From Sphingorhabdus profundilacus (GTDB lineage Bacteria > Pseudomonadota > Alphaproteobacteria > Sphingomonadales > Sphingomonadaceae): a stretch of DNA of 64,000 bases. The DNA lies in the NCBI RefSeq assembly GCF_009769755.1, contig NZ_SDWJ01000002.1, positions 372,001 to 436,000 on the forward strand, written 5' to 3'. A model generated the notes under the pieces. It was not told the DNA's origin and ran no database searches. It worked only from the letters and a program-made list of their open reading frames with translations. The translations under genes were made by a program, and so were the position numbers. Below are positions 40,438-49,285 of this stretch, piece after piece (position 1 is the first letter of the stretch; each line of letters opens with the position of its first letter).

Positions 40438-41125
40438 GCCCGTGCGAGCCGTGAAATCTAGGGTGGGCCCTATTGGCAGGATCGTTCTTGCGATGTTGGT
40501 GACGGCTATGCCTGCGCCAGCATTTGCCAAAGATGGCAAGATAGCCGAAAATTTCACACCAACGGCACCGACCGTTCCGGTCAACCTGCCGACAAATGGC
40601 GCGATCTTCCTGTCCGATAATTACAGCCCGCTGACATCCGGTGCGCGCGCGAGCCGTATTGGTGACTTGCTGACCATCATTCTCGTCGAGCGGATGAGCG
40701 CCAGCAAAAGCAACAGCGCCACAACCGGCCGCACCGGCAGCGTCGGTCTGACACCGCCCACGACCGGCCCTTTGAACCTGTTTAGTCCAAGTGATGTAAA
40801 CATCAGCGGCGATCAGTCGTTTAAAGGCAAAGGTGAAGCCTCGCAATCCAATGCGCTGTCCGGAGAAGTAAGTGTGACCGTTGCCGCTATCTATCCCAAT
40901 GGAACGATGCTGGTGAAAGGCGAAAAGTTCGTCACATTGAACCGGGGCGATGAAAAAGTTCAGTTTTCCGGCATTGTCCGCTTGGCGGACATCAGCGTCG
41001 ATAATCGCGTTCCGTCTACCCGCGTCGCCGATGCCCGCATCCGGTACACTGGCAAGGGCGAAATCGCACGCGGCAGCTCACAAGGCTGGCTGCAACGTTT
41101 CTTCTCCAGAATAAGTCCATTTTGA
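40418..41125 (+). CDS. flgH: Flagellar L-ring protein FlgH without a lipobox
   Basis: A 235-residue L-ring subunit from the ATG at 40418 (20-bp overlap with flgG); a GTG at 40442 gives 227 residues and a tidier signal peptide. Conserved FlgH blocks are ASRIGDLLTIILVERMSASKS, VAAIYPNGTMLVKGEK and VRLADISVDNRVPSTRVADARI. The N-terminus ends in PAPAFAKDG, a signal peptidase I site. The entire protein lacks cysteine, whereas FlgH is classically an outer-membrane lipoprotein. Anchoring must differ. Confidence 0.93.
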   Translation: MPHKISRPVRAVKSRVGPIGRIVLAMLVTAMPAPAFAKDGKIAENFTPTAPTVPVNLPTNGAIFLSDNYSPLTSGARASRIGDLLTIILVERMSASKSNSATTGRTGSVGLTPPTTGPLNLFSPSDVNISGDQSFKGKGEASQSNALSGEVSVTVAAIYPNGTMLVKGEKFVTLNRGDEKVQFSGIVRLADISVDNRVPSTRVADARIRYTGKGEIARGSSQGWLQRFFSRISPF

Positions 41126-42213
41126 TGCGCGCGCTGCTCCTCTTTATCGCCCTGTTCTTTTCCGCGTCGGCTCATGCCGAACGGATCAAGGATATGGGCC
41201 AGTTCGAAGGTCTTCGGGCCAACCAGCTCACCGGTTACGGTGTGGTCGTTGGCCTTGCCGGAACGGGTGACGACAGCCTCGATTATGCAACCCAAGGCGT
41301 CAAAGGCGCGATCTCGCGTTTTGGCGTCAACCTGCCTGCCGGCATCAATCCTGCACTGAAAAATGCCGCCGCTGTTGTGATTACAGCCGAACTGCCGCCC
41401 TTTGCAAAACCTGGCCAACGTCTTGACGTCACCGTTTCCGCCCTTGGCAAGGCCAAGTCGTTACGTGGCGGCACGCTTGTGATGGCACCGCTTTATGGTG
41501 CAGATGGCCAAATATACGCGATGGCGCAGGGCAACCTGGTCGTCGGCGGTTTGGGCGTAGATGCTGCTGACGGATCCAAATTGTCGGTCAACATACCATC
41601 CGCTGGCCGTATTGGCAGCGGGGCAACCGTCGAACGCAGCGTGGACACAGGATTTGCCCAAAGCCCGCATTTGACGTTCAATCTTGCCCAGCAGGATATC
41701 AGCAACGCGGGCCTTGTTGCAGATGCAATCAACCGCCAATTGGGTAGCGATATCGCGCAGGCCGTCGATGGCGCGTCGATTCGTATCAATGCACCAACCG
41801 GCGGTGAAACCCGCATTCGCATGATGGGCGTCATCGAAAATATCGAGATCAAAAAGGCACAGCCCCCCGCCCGTGTCATCGTCAACGCCCGAACCGGGAC
41901 GGTTGTCATCAACGGCGCGGTTCGTGTCGGGCCTGCGGCGGTAAGCCACGGTAAGCTGACGGTTAAAGTCGATGAAAATCCGACCGTCGTTCAGCCTGCG
42001 CCGTTTAGCAGGGGCCAGACTGCGCTTGAGCCATCCAGCGATATCGCCATTCAGGAAAAAACCAATCCTGCCTATCTTTGGGACAAGGGCGCTTCGCTCT
42101 CCGATATTGTGAAGGCGATAAACAAGCTCAATGTTTCACCCGGCGATCTTGTGGCCATTTTGGAAGCCCTGTCTCAGGCAGGTGCCCTTAGTGCGGAACT
42201 GGTGGTTATATGA
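41125..42213 (+). CDS. flgI: Flagellar P-ring protein FlgI
   Basis: A 362-residue periplasmic ring protein. The signal peptide (FIALFFSASAHA) is followed by ERIKDMGQFEGLRANQLTGYGVVVGLAGTGD and LPPFAKPGQRLDVTVSALG. The start ATG shares one base with the flgH stop (TGATG), so translation is coupled. Normal length, all conserved blocks present. Confidence 0.96.
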   Translation: MRALLLFIALFFSASAHAERIKDMGQFEGLRANQLTGYGVVVGLAGTGDDSLDYATQGVKGAISRFGVNLPAGINPALKNAAAVVITAELPPFAKPGQRLDVTVSALGKAKSLRGGTLVMAPLYGADGQIYAMAQGNLVVGGLGVDAADGSKLSVNIPSAGRIGSGATVERSVDTGFAQSPHLTFNLAQQDISNAGLVADAINRQLGSDIAQAVDGASIRINAPTGGETRIRMMGVIENIEIKKAQPPARVIVNARTGTVVINGAVRVGPAAVSHGKLTVKVDENPTVVQPAPFSRGQTALEPSSDIAIQEKTNPAYLWDKGASLSDIVKAINKLNVSPGDLVAILEALSQAGALSAELVVI

Positions 42214-42527
42214 CTCCTATCGGCGGCCTTTCAAAAACAGGTGCAACCGCGATGAAAACTGACCCGGCGCTTCGCAAGGCGGCCGAGGCTTTCGAAGCGG
42301 TGATGCTGCGCCAGATGATGGCCAGTATGCGGCAGGCAAAACTTGGCAAGGATGTTTTCGGGTCTAGCGCAACCGACAATTTTCGCGAGATGTCAGACGC
42401 AAAGCTAGCCGACAATATGGCTAGCCTTCGCCAGTTCGGCATCGCCGACATGGTGGAGCGGCAATTGACGCAAACCTCTGCAAGCCCTGCCCGCGCGCAG
42501 GCTGAACATAAAGGAAATGGTAGATGA
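42210..42527 (+). CDS. flgJ: FlgJ-type rod-binding protein without muramidase domain
   Basis: A 105-residue protein matching only the N-terminal rod-binding half of enterobacterial FlgJ: LRKAAEAFEAVMLRQMMASMRQAKLG and MSDAKLADNMASLRQFGIADMVERQL. The peptidoglycan-cleaving domain is absent, as in many alphaproteobacteria where a separate lytic enzyme (SltF type) does this job. It overlaps flgI and flgK by 4 bp each. Confidence 0.88.
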   Translation: MTPIGGLSKTGATAMKTDPALRKAAEAFEAVMLRQMMASMRQAKLGKDVFGSSATDNFREMSDAKLADNMASLRQFGIADMVERQLTQTSASPARAQAEHKGNGR

Positions 42528-43858
42528 GCGATCTTCTCGCCATCGGTGCATCAGGCATCAAAGCTTATGGTCAGGCACTGTCGGTTGTGGGTGACAACAT
42601 CGCCAACGCGCAGACCGAAGGCTATGTGCGCCGCAGTGTGCGGCTGGCCGAGGCACCGTCGGGTGGGGACATCGTCCTTTCACGCAATAGCATCCGGCCG
42701 GGCGGCGTTATTGCCGCCGGTGTCACGCGCTCAATCGACCAATGGCTTGTCGACGACGCTCGCGTTGCCGGAGGTGAAGCGTCGCGGCAAAGTGCGAAAC
42801 TCGACTGGGTGACCGCTACCGAAAGCGTTCTTGCCGACGGCGGTGCTGGTATCGGCAAAAGTGTAACCTCCGTTTTCACCGCGGCCGAGCAATTGAGCGG
42901 CAACCCCGGCAGCGACACTTTACGCCGCCAATTTCTCTCATCCGTTGACGAAAGCGCGGCAAATTTTCGGCGCACCGCTGCTGCACTCGGTTCCGCAGCG
43001 AATGGCGTTGCAACCGAAGCGCGAGGCGCGGCAACGCAGTTGAATTCCGACTTATCGGCTTTGTCGCGTATAAATGACGGGTTACGCCGCGCGCGGGCCG
43101 GATCAAGTAACGAAGCGACGTTGCTCGACGAACGTGACCGTCTTGTCGGCAACATATCCAATGCCACCGACATCACGGTTTCTTACGATGCCAGAGGTGC
43201 AGCAATAGTCCGAACACCTTCGGGTGATGCATTGGTAGATGGCCCTACAACAGCGACCATATCGGTAACAGTTGCGGCAAATGGCACGATTGGCTTTGGT
43301 ATCAACCCTGGCGCAACAGGCGTGCTTTCTCCGGGATCAGGCTTATTTGCCGGACTTCGCGATGCCGCCGACCATATCGCAGACCAGCGAAGCGATCTGG
43401 ATACACTCGCCACACAATTTGCAACCGAATTGAACGCAGCGCATCAGGCCGGTACTGACGCCAATGGAAACCCCGGCGCGGCATTGCTGAACCTGAATGG
43501 TGGCGCAGCGGCGATTGCCGCAGTTGCGCTTGCCCCGGACGATGTTGCCGCTGCCAATGGATCGAGCCTGAATGGCAATATGTTGTCATTCAACAATCTG
43601 CGCGGTGCAAGCGGTGTGGAGCAGAATATCTCCGCCATGATAGCGGCGCAGGCCCAAACCACCGCAGCCGCGCGCGCGCAAGAAGCCGCCGCCAGCAGCA
43701 GGCGGGATGGCTCATTTGCCGCGCGCGATGCTATAGGCGCGGTCGATCTTGATCGTGAAGCGGCCGAATTGTTGCGCTTTCAGCAAGCCTATGAGGCCGC
43801 CGCCCGTACCATTCAGGTTGCACGCGAAACCATGCAATCGCTTTTGAACATTTTTTAA
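42524..43858 (+). CDS. flgK: Flagellar hook-associated protein FlgK
   Basis: A 444-residue hook-filament junction protein with LLAIGASGIKAYGQALSVVGDNIANAQTEGYVRR at the N-terminus and DREAAELLRFQQAYEAAARTIQVARETMQSLLN at the C-terminus. It is short relative to enteric FlgK (about 550) through a reduced middle. It is coupled to flgJ by ATGA and followed by flgL. Confidence 0.94.
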   Translation: MSDLLAIGASGIKAYGQALSVVGDNIANAQTEGYVRRSVRLAEAPSGGDIVLSRNSIRPGGVIAAGVTRSIDQWLVDDARVAGGEASRQSAKLDWVTATESVLADGGAGIGKSVTSVFTAAEQLSGNPGSDTLRRQFLSSVDESAANFRRTAAALGSAANGVATEARGAATQLNSDLSALSRINDGLRRARAGSSNEATLLDERDRLVGNISNATDITVSYDARGAAIVRTPSGDALVDGPTTATISVTVAANGTIGFGINPGATGVLSPGSGLFAGLRDAADHIADQRSDLDTLATQFATELNAAHQAGTDANGNPGAALLNLNGGAAAIAAVALAPDDVAAANGSSLNGNMLSFNNLRGASGVEQNISAMIAAQAQTTAAARAQEAAASSRRDGSFAARDAIGAVDLDREAAELLRFQQAYEAAARTIQVARETMQSLLNIF

Positions 43859-43870
43859 GGTGAGGTCGCA

Positions 43871-44701
43871 ATGATTAACGCAACCGGCAACCGGATGACC
43901 CAGGAAATCCAGCGGCAATCGCGCATGGCGCAACAGATTGCTGAAAAACAAACGCAGATTTCGACAGGTAAACGCCTGCAACGCGCCTCGGACAATCCGG
44001 TCGCGACGGCGAGGATTGCCGACCTTGCCCGATCGCAGGCCAATGACGCCGCACGTGCAGCGAATATCAATCTGGGCATCACCATGACCGCGCAGGCAGA
44101 CGGCAGTCTGCGCCAGATGTCCGGATTACTGGCGCGTGCAAAAGAATTGACATTGGCAGGAGCCAGCTCGTCTGCATCGCCTGCCGATCGTGGGTCGATT
44201 GCCATCGAACTGACCACCATCGCCGACGAAATAGATGCGATGGCACTGACAAAATCTGCCACCGGACAGCCCCTTTTCGCTTCAGGCTCTAACATGGCGA
44301 TTCGGTTCGACGACAATGCCATTTTCGCACCCGTCCCCTCCCAAGCCGAGGTTTTCGATATTGCTGGCATCTCGATCGGACAGATAATCCGCGACACAGC
44401 GTCAGCCATCACGGCCGGCAATGCGGCGCAGATAGGGACATCCAACACCGCCGTTGACAGCGCTATCAATCATGTTGCCGATGTCACGGCAGCCGTGGGG
44501 ATTAATGCCGCACGGCTCGAACGGATCGACGATAACAGTGCGCTTCGGTCGATCAGTATCAAAGAAGAACGGTCCGCACTTGAAGATACAGACTTCAGTG
44601 CCGCGATTGCCGAGTTGAATGGCATGACATTGACATTAGAGGCCGCGCAAGCTGCATTTGCACGCATTAACCGCCGTACCTTGATGGATTTTCTGAACTA
44701 G
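43871..44701 (+). CDS. flgL: Flagellar hook-associated protein FlgL
   Basis: A 276-residue flagellin-like junction protein. The N-terminal GNRMTQEIQRQSRMAQQIAEKQTQISTGKRLQRASDNPVATARI is characteristic, and the C-terminus (LNGMTLTLEAAQAAFARINRRTLMDFL) pairs with it in a coiled coil. The length is close to other alphaproteobacterial FlgL. It is the last structural gene of the flg run. Confidence 0.92.
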   Translation: MINATGNRMTQEIQRQSRMAQQIAEKQTQISTGKRLQRASDNPVATARIADLARSQANDAARAANINLGITMTAQADGSLRQMSGLLARAKELTLAGASSSASPADRGSIAIELTTIADEIDAMALTKSATGQPLFASGSNMAIRFDDNAIFAPVPSQAEVFDIAGISIGQIIRDTASAITAGNAAQIGTSNTAVDSAINHVADVTAAVGINAARLERIDDNSALRSISIKEERSALEDTDFSAAIAELNGMTLTLEAAQAAFARINRRTLMDFLN

Positions 44702-44747
44702 GGCCAGGACTTAGGGTCATCCGGCGAACTGAATGATTGTGCTTATT

Positions 44748-44766
44748 TTTCGTCAGGCTGACGAAA
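44748..44766. promoter_or_regulatory. 19-bp palindrome between flgL and motA
   Basis: TTTCGTCAG-G-CTGACGAAA is a perfect odd dyad, 47 bp after flgL and 153 bp before motA. It could be an operator or a termination/processing hairpin; no T-tract follows on the plus strand. Confidence 0.5.
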
Positions 44767-44876
44767 TATGATCACTATCCGGCAACGCCGCGGAACCCTT
44801 GTGACGCCAACACCTCGCTCCGGCCCTTTCTGCTCACCATCCTGAAAAAACTGCTTAATATCTGGTAGCTGCTGCC

Positions 44877-44890
44877 GTTTACCATGATTG
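44877..44890 (+). promoter_or_regulatory. Shared motif GTTTACCATGATTG upstream of motA
   Basis: The identical 14-mer recurs at 46749-46762 before the sigma-54 activator gene. It lies 28 bp before the motA start. Resemblance to the CtrA half-site TTAACCAT is partial. Confidence 0.5.
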
Positions 44891-44918
44891 AAGAACGCGT
44901 ATAGGGGCCAGCCATTTC

Positions 44919-45782
44919 ATGTTTGCAGTTGTCGGTATCATCGTCCTCCTTGTCATGGTGTTTGGCGGTTTCGCCCTCACTGGCGGCAATCTTGGACCTG
45001 TCATGCACGCTTTGCCGCATGAGATGCTGATTATCGGCGGAGCGTGCATTGGCGCGCTCATCATCGGAAACTCTGCCAAAGAATTAAAAGCATTGGGCGG
45101 CGGACTGGCGAAGGTTTTCAAAGGCCCGCAATATGGCAAGCAGGATTATCTTGATTGCATATTCCTTGTTTCAAAGCTGATGAAGATGCTGAAAACCGAA
45201 GGCCCGGTCGCGGTCGAACCGCATATTGAAGACCCGGCCAATTCCACATTGTTCAGCGAATATCCGAAGTTATTGAAAGATCAGGTGCTGGTCCACCTGA
45301 TCTGCGACACGTTGCGGCTGGTGGTGGTTTCTTCTGGAACGCTTGACCCTCACGCCGTCGAAGAAGTCATGGATAACAGCATCAAGAACCATCACCATCA
45401 TGTCGTGAAACCAGCCGAAGGTCTGCAAGGGCTTGCCGACGCACTGCCCGCTCTCGGAATTGTGGCTGCGGTTTTGGGCGTGGTTAAAACCATGGGTTCT
45501 ATTGACAAACCACCGGCCATATTGGGGGGTATGATCGGTTCTGCATTGGTCGGAACCTTTTTGGGCGTGTTGCTGGCTTATGGTCTGGTCGGTCCCTTTG
45601 CCAACCGCGCCAAGCAAGTCATCGAAGCCGACGCCGCCATTTATCATGTCGTCAAGCAGATGATTATCGCATCACTCCATGGCCACCCACAACCATTGGT
45701 CATTGAAGCCGCGCGTTCGGGTATCGAACATAGCAACCAGCCGAGCTTTGCCGAAGTCTTTGACGGTATGCGGGGGCGGTAA
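44919..45782 (+). CDS. motA: Flagellar motor stator protein MotA
   Basis: A 287-residue inner-membrane protein with four hydrophobic helices (FAVVGIIVLLVMVFGGFAL, EMLIIGGACIGALIIG, ADALPALGIVAAVLGVVKTMG and ALVGTFLGVLLAYGLVGPFA). The cytoplasmic charged loop and the proline-containing third helix are as expected. With MotB it forms the proton channel driving rotation. It has its own 217-bp upstream gap, so probably a separate promoter. Confidence 0.95.
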   Translation: MFAVVGIIVLLVMVFGGFALTGGNLGPVMHALPHEMLIIGGACIGALIIGNSAKELKALGGGLAKVFKGPQYGKQDYLDCIFLVSKLMKMLKTEGPVAVEPHIEDPANSTLFSEYPKLLKDQVLVHLICDTLRLVVVSSGTLDPHAVEEVMDNSIKNHHHHVVKPAEGLQGLADALPALGIVAAVLGVVKTMGSIDKPPAILGGMIGSALVGTFLGVLLAYGLVGPFANRAKQVIEADAAIYHVVKQMIIASLHGHPQPLVIEAARSGIEHSNQPSFAEVFDGMRGR

Positions 45783-46636
45783 TGGCCAGAGCTAACGAAC
45801 CCGTTCGCCCGGTAATCGTCAAGAAAATCTACGAGGCACCGCATGGCGGCCATCATGGCGGTGCCTGGAAAGTGGCTTATGCCGACTTTGTGACCGCAAT
45901 GATGGCGTTTTTCCTTTTGATGTGGTTGCTGGGCGCGACCACCGAAAAGCAACGCAAGGCCTTGGCAGACTATTTCTCGCCGACATTGGTATCGAGCAAA
46001 CAGGATAGTGCCGGATCGACCAGCTTCTTTGGCGGGGATTCGATTACCTCAGTGGATAAATATCCACATCGCGCAGGGCAAACCGGCACCCGCAGCATGA
46101 CGATCCCGCGCGATGCAACCGGCGGCCCCAAAGAAGCGTCAGGAATTGGCAAGGACCGCGCAAAATTCCAGGAAGTCCGCAAGGCGCTGATGACCAAGTT
46201 GATCGAGCGCAAGGAAGTCCGAAGGCTCGCCAAAAGCCTGCGCTTTACCGAAACCCGCGACGGTCTGCGGATCGATATGGTCGATGAAGCGAATTTTGCG
46301 ATGTTCATATCAGGCACCGATATTTTGACACCGGATGCCATCCGACTTTTAAGTGATGTTGGCGAAAGCATTTCTGACCTGCCCAACGGCCTGATCATTC
46401 GTGGACATACCGATGCCCAACCGACCTCAAGCCGGTTGGGCGTAAATAACTGGCAATTGTCATCCGCCCGCGCCGAAGCGACACGCGCAACATTGGCGCG
46501 CGCTGGGGTTTCACCCAACCGGTTTGTCCGTATCGAAGGCGTGGCTGATCGCGAAGCCTATATTCGCGATAACCCCTATGACCCTCGTAACCGGCGCATG
46601 TCGATCACGCTTGGATGGCGCACGGTTTCGGATTAG
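45782..46636 (+). CDS. motB: Flagellar motor stator protein MotB
   Basis: A 284-residue stator partner. The basic N-terminus GGHHGGAWKVAYADFVTAMMAFFLLMWLLG contains the proton-carrying aspartate (YADF). The C-terminal OmpA-like domain has GLIIRGHTDAQP and NNWQLSSARAEATRATL, which anchors it to peptidoglycan. The start overlaps the motA stop by one base (TAATG). Confidence 0.95.
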   Translation: MARANEPVRPVIVKKIYEAPHGGHHGGAWKVAYADFVTAMMAFFLLMWLLGATTEKQRKALADYFSPTLVSSKQDSAGSTSFFGGDSITSVDKYPHRAGQTGTRSMTIPRDATGGPKEASGIGKDRAKFQEVRKALMTKLIERKEVRRLAKSLRFTETRDGLRIDMVDEANFAMFISGTDILTPDAIRLLSDVGESISDLPNGLIIRGHTDAQPTSSRLGVNNWQLSSARAEATRATLARAGVSPNRFVRIEGVADREAYIRDNPYDPRNRRMSITLGWRTVSD

Positions 46637-46699
46637 GCTGTAAATGATGTCCAAAATGGATATATCTGTTTACGAAATTTGACAATTTACCCCAACTTT

Positions 46700-46762
46700 A
46701 ATCCGTTTCGGATTGGTTAACGCTTGGGCCCAGTTTTGTTAGTATTTCGTTTACCATGATTG
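46700..46762 (+). promoter_or_regulatory. Promoter region of the sigma-54 activator gene
   Basis: It holds the dyad AATCCG-TTT-CGGATT (46700-46714) and the 14-mer GTTTACCATGATTG (46749-46762) shared with the motA upstream region. No -24/-12 sequence was found here, so the activator is probably not itself sigma-54 dependent. Confidence 0.5.
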
Positions 46763-46804
46763 GCAAAAACCGGTCCCAAGGCAGTCATCCGACAGGAAAC
46801 AAGC

Positions 46805-47869
46805 ATGGTAACGTCAACGGTTCAAGCACCCGCCAAATATGAAAAGCCGGCCTCTATAGAAGAAATGCTGATCGGTAAAAGCCCGATCATGGGGACGTTG
46901 CGCGACATGGTCCGCCGGGTTGCCAATTCGTCCGCTTCAGTGATGATTTGCGGCCCATCTGGTTCAGGTAAGGAAGTCGTCGCCCGCGCCATTCACAACG
47001 CCAGCCCGCGCAGCACAAAGCCCTATGTTGCCCTGAACTGTGGGGCCATCCCTGCCGAGTTGATTGAATCCGAATTGTTCGGACATGAGCGTGGCGCTTT
47101 TACCGGCGCGCAAGCTCGCCGTACCGGCCATTTTGAAAATGCCGACAAGGGCACGCTGTTTCTCGACGAAATTGGCGATATGCGGTTCGACATGCAGGTC
47201 AAGCTTCTGCGTGTTCTGGAAGATGGCCTGATTTCCCGCATCGGCGGCAACAGCAATATTCCTGTCGATGTCCGCATCATTTCGGCAACGCATCAGAAAA
47301 TCGACAAGGCCATTCTTGACGGCCGTTTTCGCGAAGACCTGTTTTTCCGCCTGGGCGTAGTGGTGTTGCAAGTGCCGGATCTCGCTTCGCGGGTTGAAGA
47401 TATTCCCCAGTTGATCGCCCATTTCCAGAAAAATCGCACTGGCCAGCTTTGCCAATTTGATGCCAGCGCAATCCAGCGCCTGTCGATGCATGATTGGCCG
47501 GGCAATGTCCGCGAATTACGCAATGTGATCGAACGCGCGAATATCCTGTTCAATGGCGAAACAATTGACGCCTTTGGGGTCGATCAATTGCTGGGCCGCA
47601 GCCTACCGAAACTGGCCGCTGTGCCTGTCCTTCCTATCGCCACCGATGTGCCGGACTTTGTTCCGCAAGCGACCGAAGCTCGCCCCGTCTCATTCGGCGC
47701 GCCCATTGATCTGAAGGCACAGATTGAACGGATGGAACTGGAGCGTATACAGATGGCCCTGATCCATGCCGAAGGGGTCATTTCCGAGGCAGCACGCCTT
47801 CTCACGTTGAAACGCACGACCCTGATCGAGAAAATGCGGAAATACCGTCTCGAAAAAATCGCCGCCTAA
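46805..47869 (+). CDS. Sigma-54-dependent flagellar transcriptional activator lacking a receiver domain
   Basis: A 354-residue enhancer-binding protein. The ATG at 46805 follows AGGAAA; an upstream TTG is unlikely. The AAA+ domain holds Walker A GPSGSGKE (50-57), the sigma-54 contact loop GAFTGA (97-102) and Walker B TLFLDEIGD (117-125). The C-terminal Fis-type HTH is SEAARLLTLKRTTLIEKMRKY. There are only about 20 residues before the AAA+ core, so there is no receiver or REC-like module, unlike FlbD, FleQ or NtrC. It probably drives the promoter at 36838. Confidence 0.9.
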   Translation: MVTSTVQAPAKYEKPASIEEMLIGKSPIMGTLRDMVRRVANSSASVMICGPSGSGKEVVARAIHNASPRSTKPYVALNCGAIPAELIESELFGHERGAFTGAQARRTGHFENADKGTLFLDEIGDMRFDMQVKLLRVLEDGLISRIGGNSNIPVDVRIISATHQKIDKAILDGRFREDLFFRLGVVVLQVPDLASRVEDIPQLIAHFQKNRTGQLCQFDASAIQRLSMHDWPGNVRELRNVIERANILFNGETIDAFGVDQLLGRSLPKLAAVPVLPIATDVPDFVPQATEARPVSFGAPIDLKAQIERMELERIQMALIHAEGVISEAARLLTLKRTTLIEKMRKYRLEKIAA

Positions 47870-48135
47870 TAAAAATCGACCAGGGTCAATTTTTCTCGTT
47901 GCCGATATTGTCGGTCACGTTGTTTATGATCCTGTTCCGGCGACTTTGGAAAGGCAGATTCTGCCCTGATTATCTGCACCGTCGCCGTTCCACCCCGGCT
48001 GACGCGGGATGGCACCGTCGGTGCGGTCGCTGGCGTCGCGGCCAATAACAAGGGCAAAAGCGCTATCACGGCCAAATGATAACGCCGTTTTAACCATGGT
48101 ACGCAAGCGATATAGGAGGCAAAGATCCACAACAT
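47866..48135 (-). CDS. Possible small secreted protein
   Basis: An 89-residue frame with a hydrophobic segment HLAVIALLPLLLAATPATA that could be a signal peptide, then a basic Arg/Gln-rich tail ending LTLVDFY. No ribosome site is obvious, and the start position is uncertain. The tail resembles short secreted sphingomonad proteins ending in LVEF-like sequences, but I cannot name a family. It converges on the activator gene. Confidence 0.3.
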   Translation of the reverse strand: MLWIFASYIACVPWLKRRYHLAVIALLPLLLAATPATAPTVPSRVSRGGTATVQIIRAESAFPKSPEQDHKQRDRQYRQREKLTLVDFY

Positions 48136-48279
48136 ACACGTCGTCAAACGACCAATTGTCTTCAATATTAAAAACTGTACCGTTATGCGACATCGGCCCC
48201 AATGATCGCGGCATCACAAAGCCTGTTGCGCGCACCGGACCGCTTTGCTAGGGGCGGCGTCCTACCTGTCGAGGCGCGT

Positions 48280-48366
48280 GCGGCCATGGCGGAATTGGTA
48301 GACGCGCAACGTTGAGGTCGTTGTGGGCGAAAGCCCGTGGAAGTTCGAGTCTTCTTGGCCGCACCA
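48280..48366 (+). tRNA. tRNA-Leu(GAG)
   Basis: An 87-nt leucine tRNA including encoded CCA. The acceptor stem is GCGGCCA/TGGCCGC, the anticodon stem CAACG/CGTTG with loop TTGAGGT (anticodon GAG at 48314-48316), and the long variable arm TGGGCGAAAGCCCG and T-arm GTTCGAGTC are present. It reads CUC and CUU. An integrase remnant follows. Confidence 0.95.
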
Positions 48367-48538
48367 GACAGCCGTTTTTGGCTGTTTTCTGTAATTCCCA
48401 AACATCTTGCAAAACCATTGGTTTTCTGCCAGTTATTGTGCCTATCCAGCGTTAGGCATTCCCTTTTGTTCTTCCCTAGCCTGTCTCTTTTGGGGGTATA
48501 TTTGGGGGCATATCGCGAAATCGAACTTTGGGGGATTT

Positions 48539-48853
48539 ATGCCACTAACAGTTTTGCAGATTGCCGCAATCAACCCGCTCGACAAGTCTTACCGCAAGGC
48601 AGACGAAAAGGGGCTTTATCTCGAAGTCTTCCCGAACGGCTCGAAGCTATGGCGCTTCAAATACCGGATAGATGGCAAGGAAAAGCGCTTGGCGCTTGGG
48701 GCCTATCCCGAAACGACTTTGCAGGATGCAAGAGACCAACGCGATGCACGCCGGAAACAAGTTATGGACGGTATAGACCCAGCGCGCGAAAAACGGCTCA
48801 ACCGGCTGGAACGCAAGGTCTGTTCCCCGTCAGCACCACGGTTTGGGACTTAG
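48539..48853 (+). pseudogene. Truncated tyrosine recombinase (P4-type integrase N-terminus)
   Basis: The first 104 codons of a phage P4-like integrase: the arm-type DNA-binding domain with LTVLQIAAINPLDKSYRKADEKGLYLEV, KLWRFKYRIDGKEKRLALGAYPE and LQDARDQRDARRKQV. The frame then ends in unrelated residues, and the core-binding and catalytic domains (R..H..R..Y) are missing. Full proteins are about 400 residues. Its place 170 bp after a tRNA-Leu end marks an old integration site. Confidence 0.88.
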
Positions 48854-49285
48854 CATCAAATAAGTGATGCGCTCCGTGGTTCGGTCGAACCACATTTAGT
48901 CATATTTGATATGACGCGCTCGGTGGTTCATTGGTCAACATTTTCAGCGCACAGACAACAGATTTTGCCTCTCAATTCGTGTGCTGATTGGTCGAGACTA
49001 TCAATCCCTAGTTGCTTAGTATGAAACGGCAATTTTAAGCAGTCGGTGTTACCCACCGTAACTACCAGTCCAGAGCGTCCGCGGCATCTTTCATGAACGC
49101 GGGAGAGTACCTTGCGTAGGTCGTTTCGGTCACAGTAGTCGTGGGGAGTAGCGGGCGCTCACCTGTCGACCCGGCTTAAGACAGCGATAATGCCAGCCAT
49201 TGCGGGCTGCACAAAATGCAATATTATGTAAAATTCCGTGGCATAACAGGCCAATTTGCGCTAATCCGGCGACCGGGGAGCATAG
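48854..49285. other. Gene-free region with several dyads before the SARP-like gene
   Basis: No gene is supported. Visible structure includes a hairpin GTGGTTCG-GT-CGAACCAC (48876-48893), a dyad GTCATAT-TTG-ATATGAC (48899-48915), and a near-direct repeat GATGCGCTCCGTGGTTC / GACGCGCTCGGTGGTTC (48866-48882 and 48913-48929, 47-bp period). These may regulate the next gene. Confidence 0.6.

Noticed and set aside
44860-44877. Sigma-54 promoter before motA
   Set aside because: CTGGTAGCTGCTGCCG has a GG doublet but no GC at the required 10-nt spacing.
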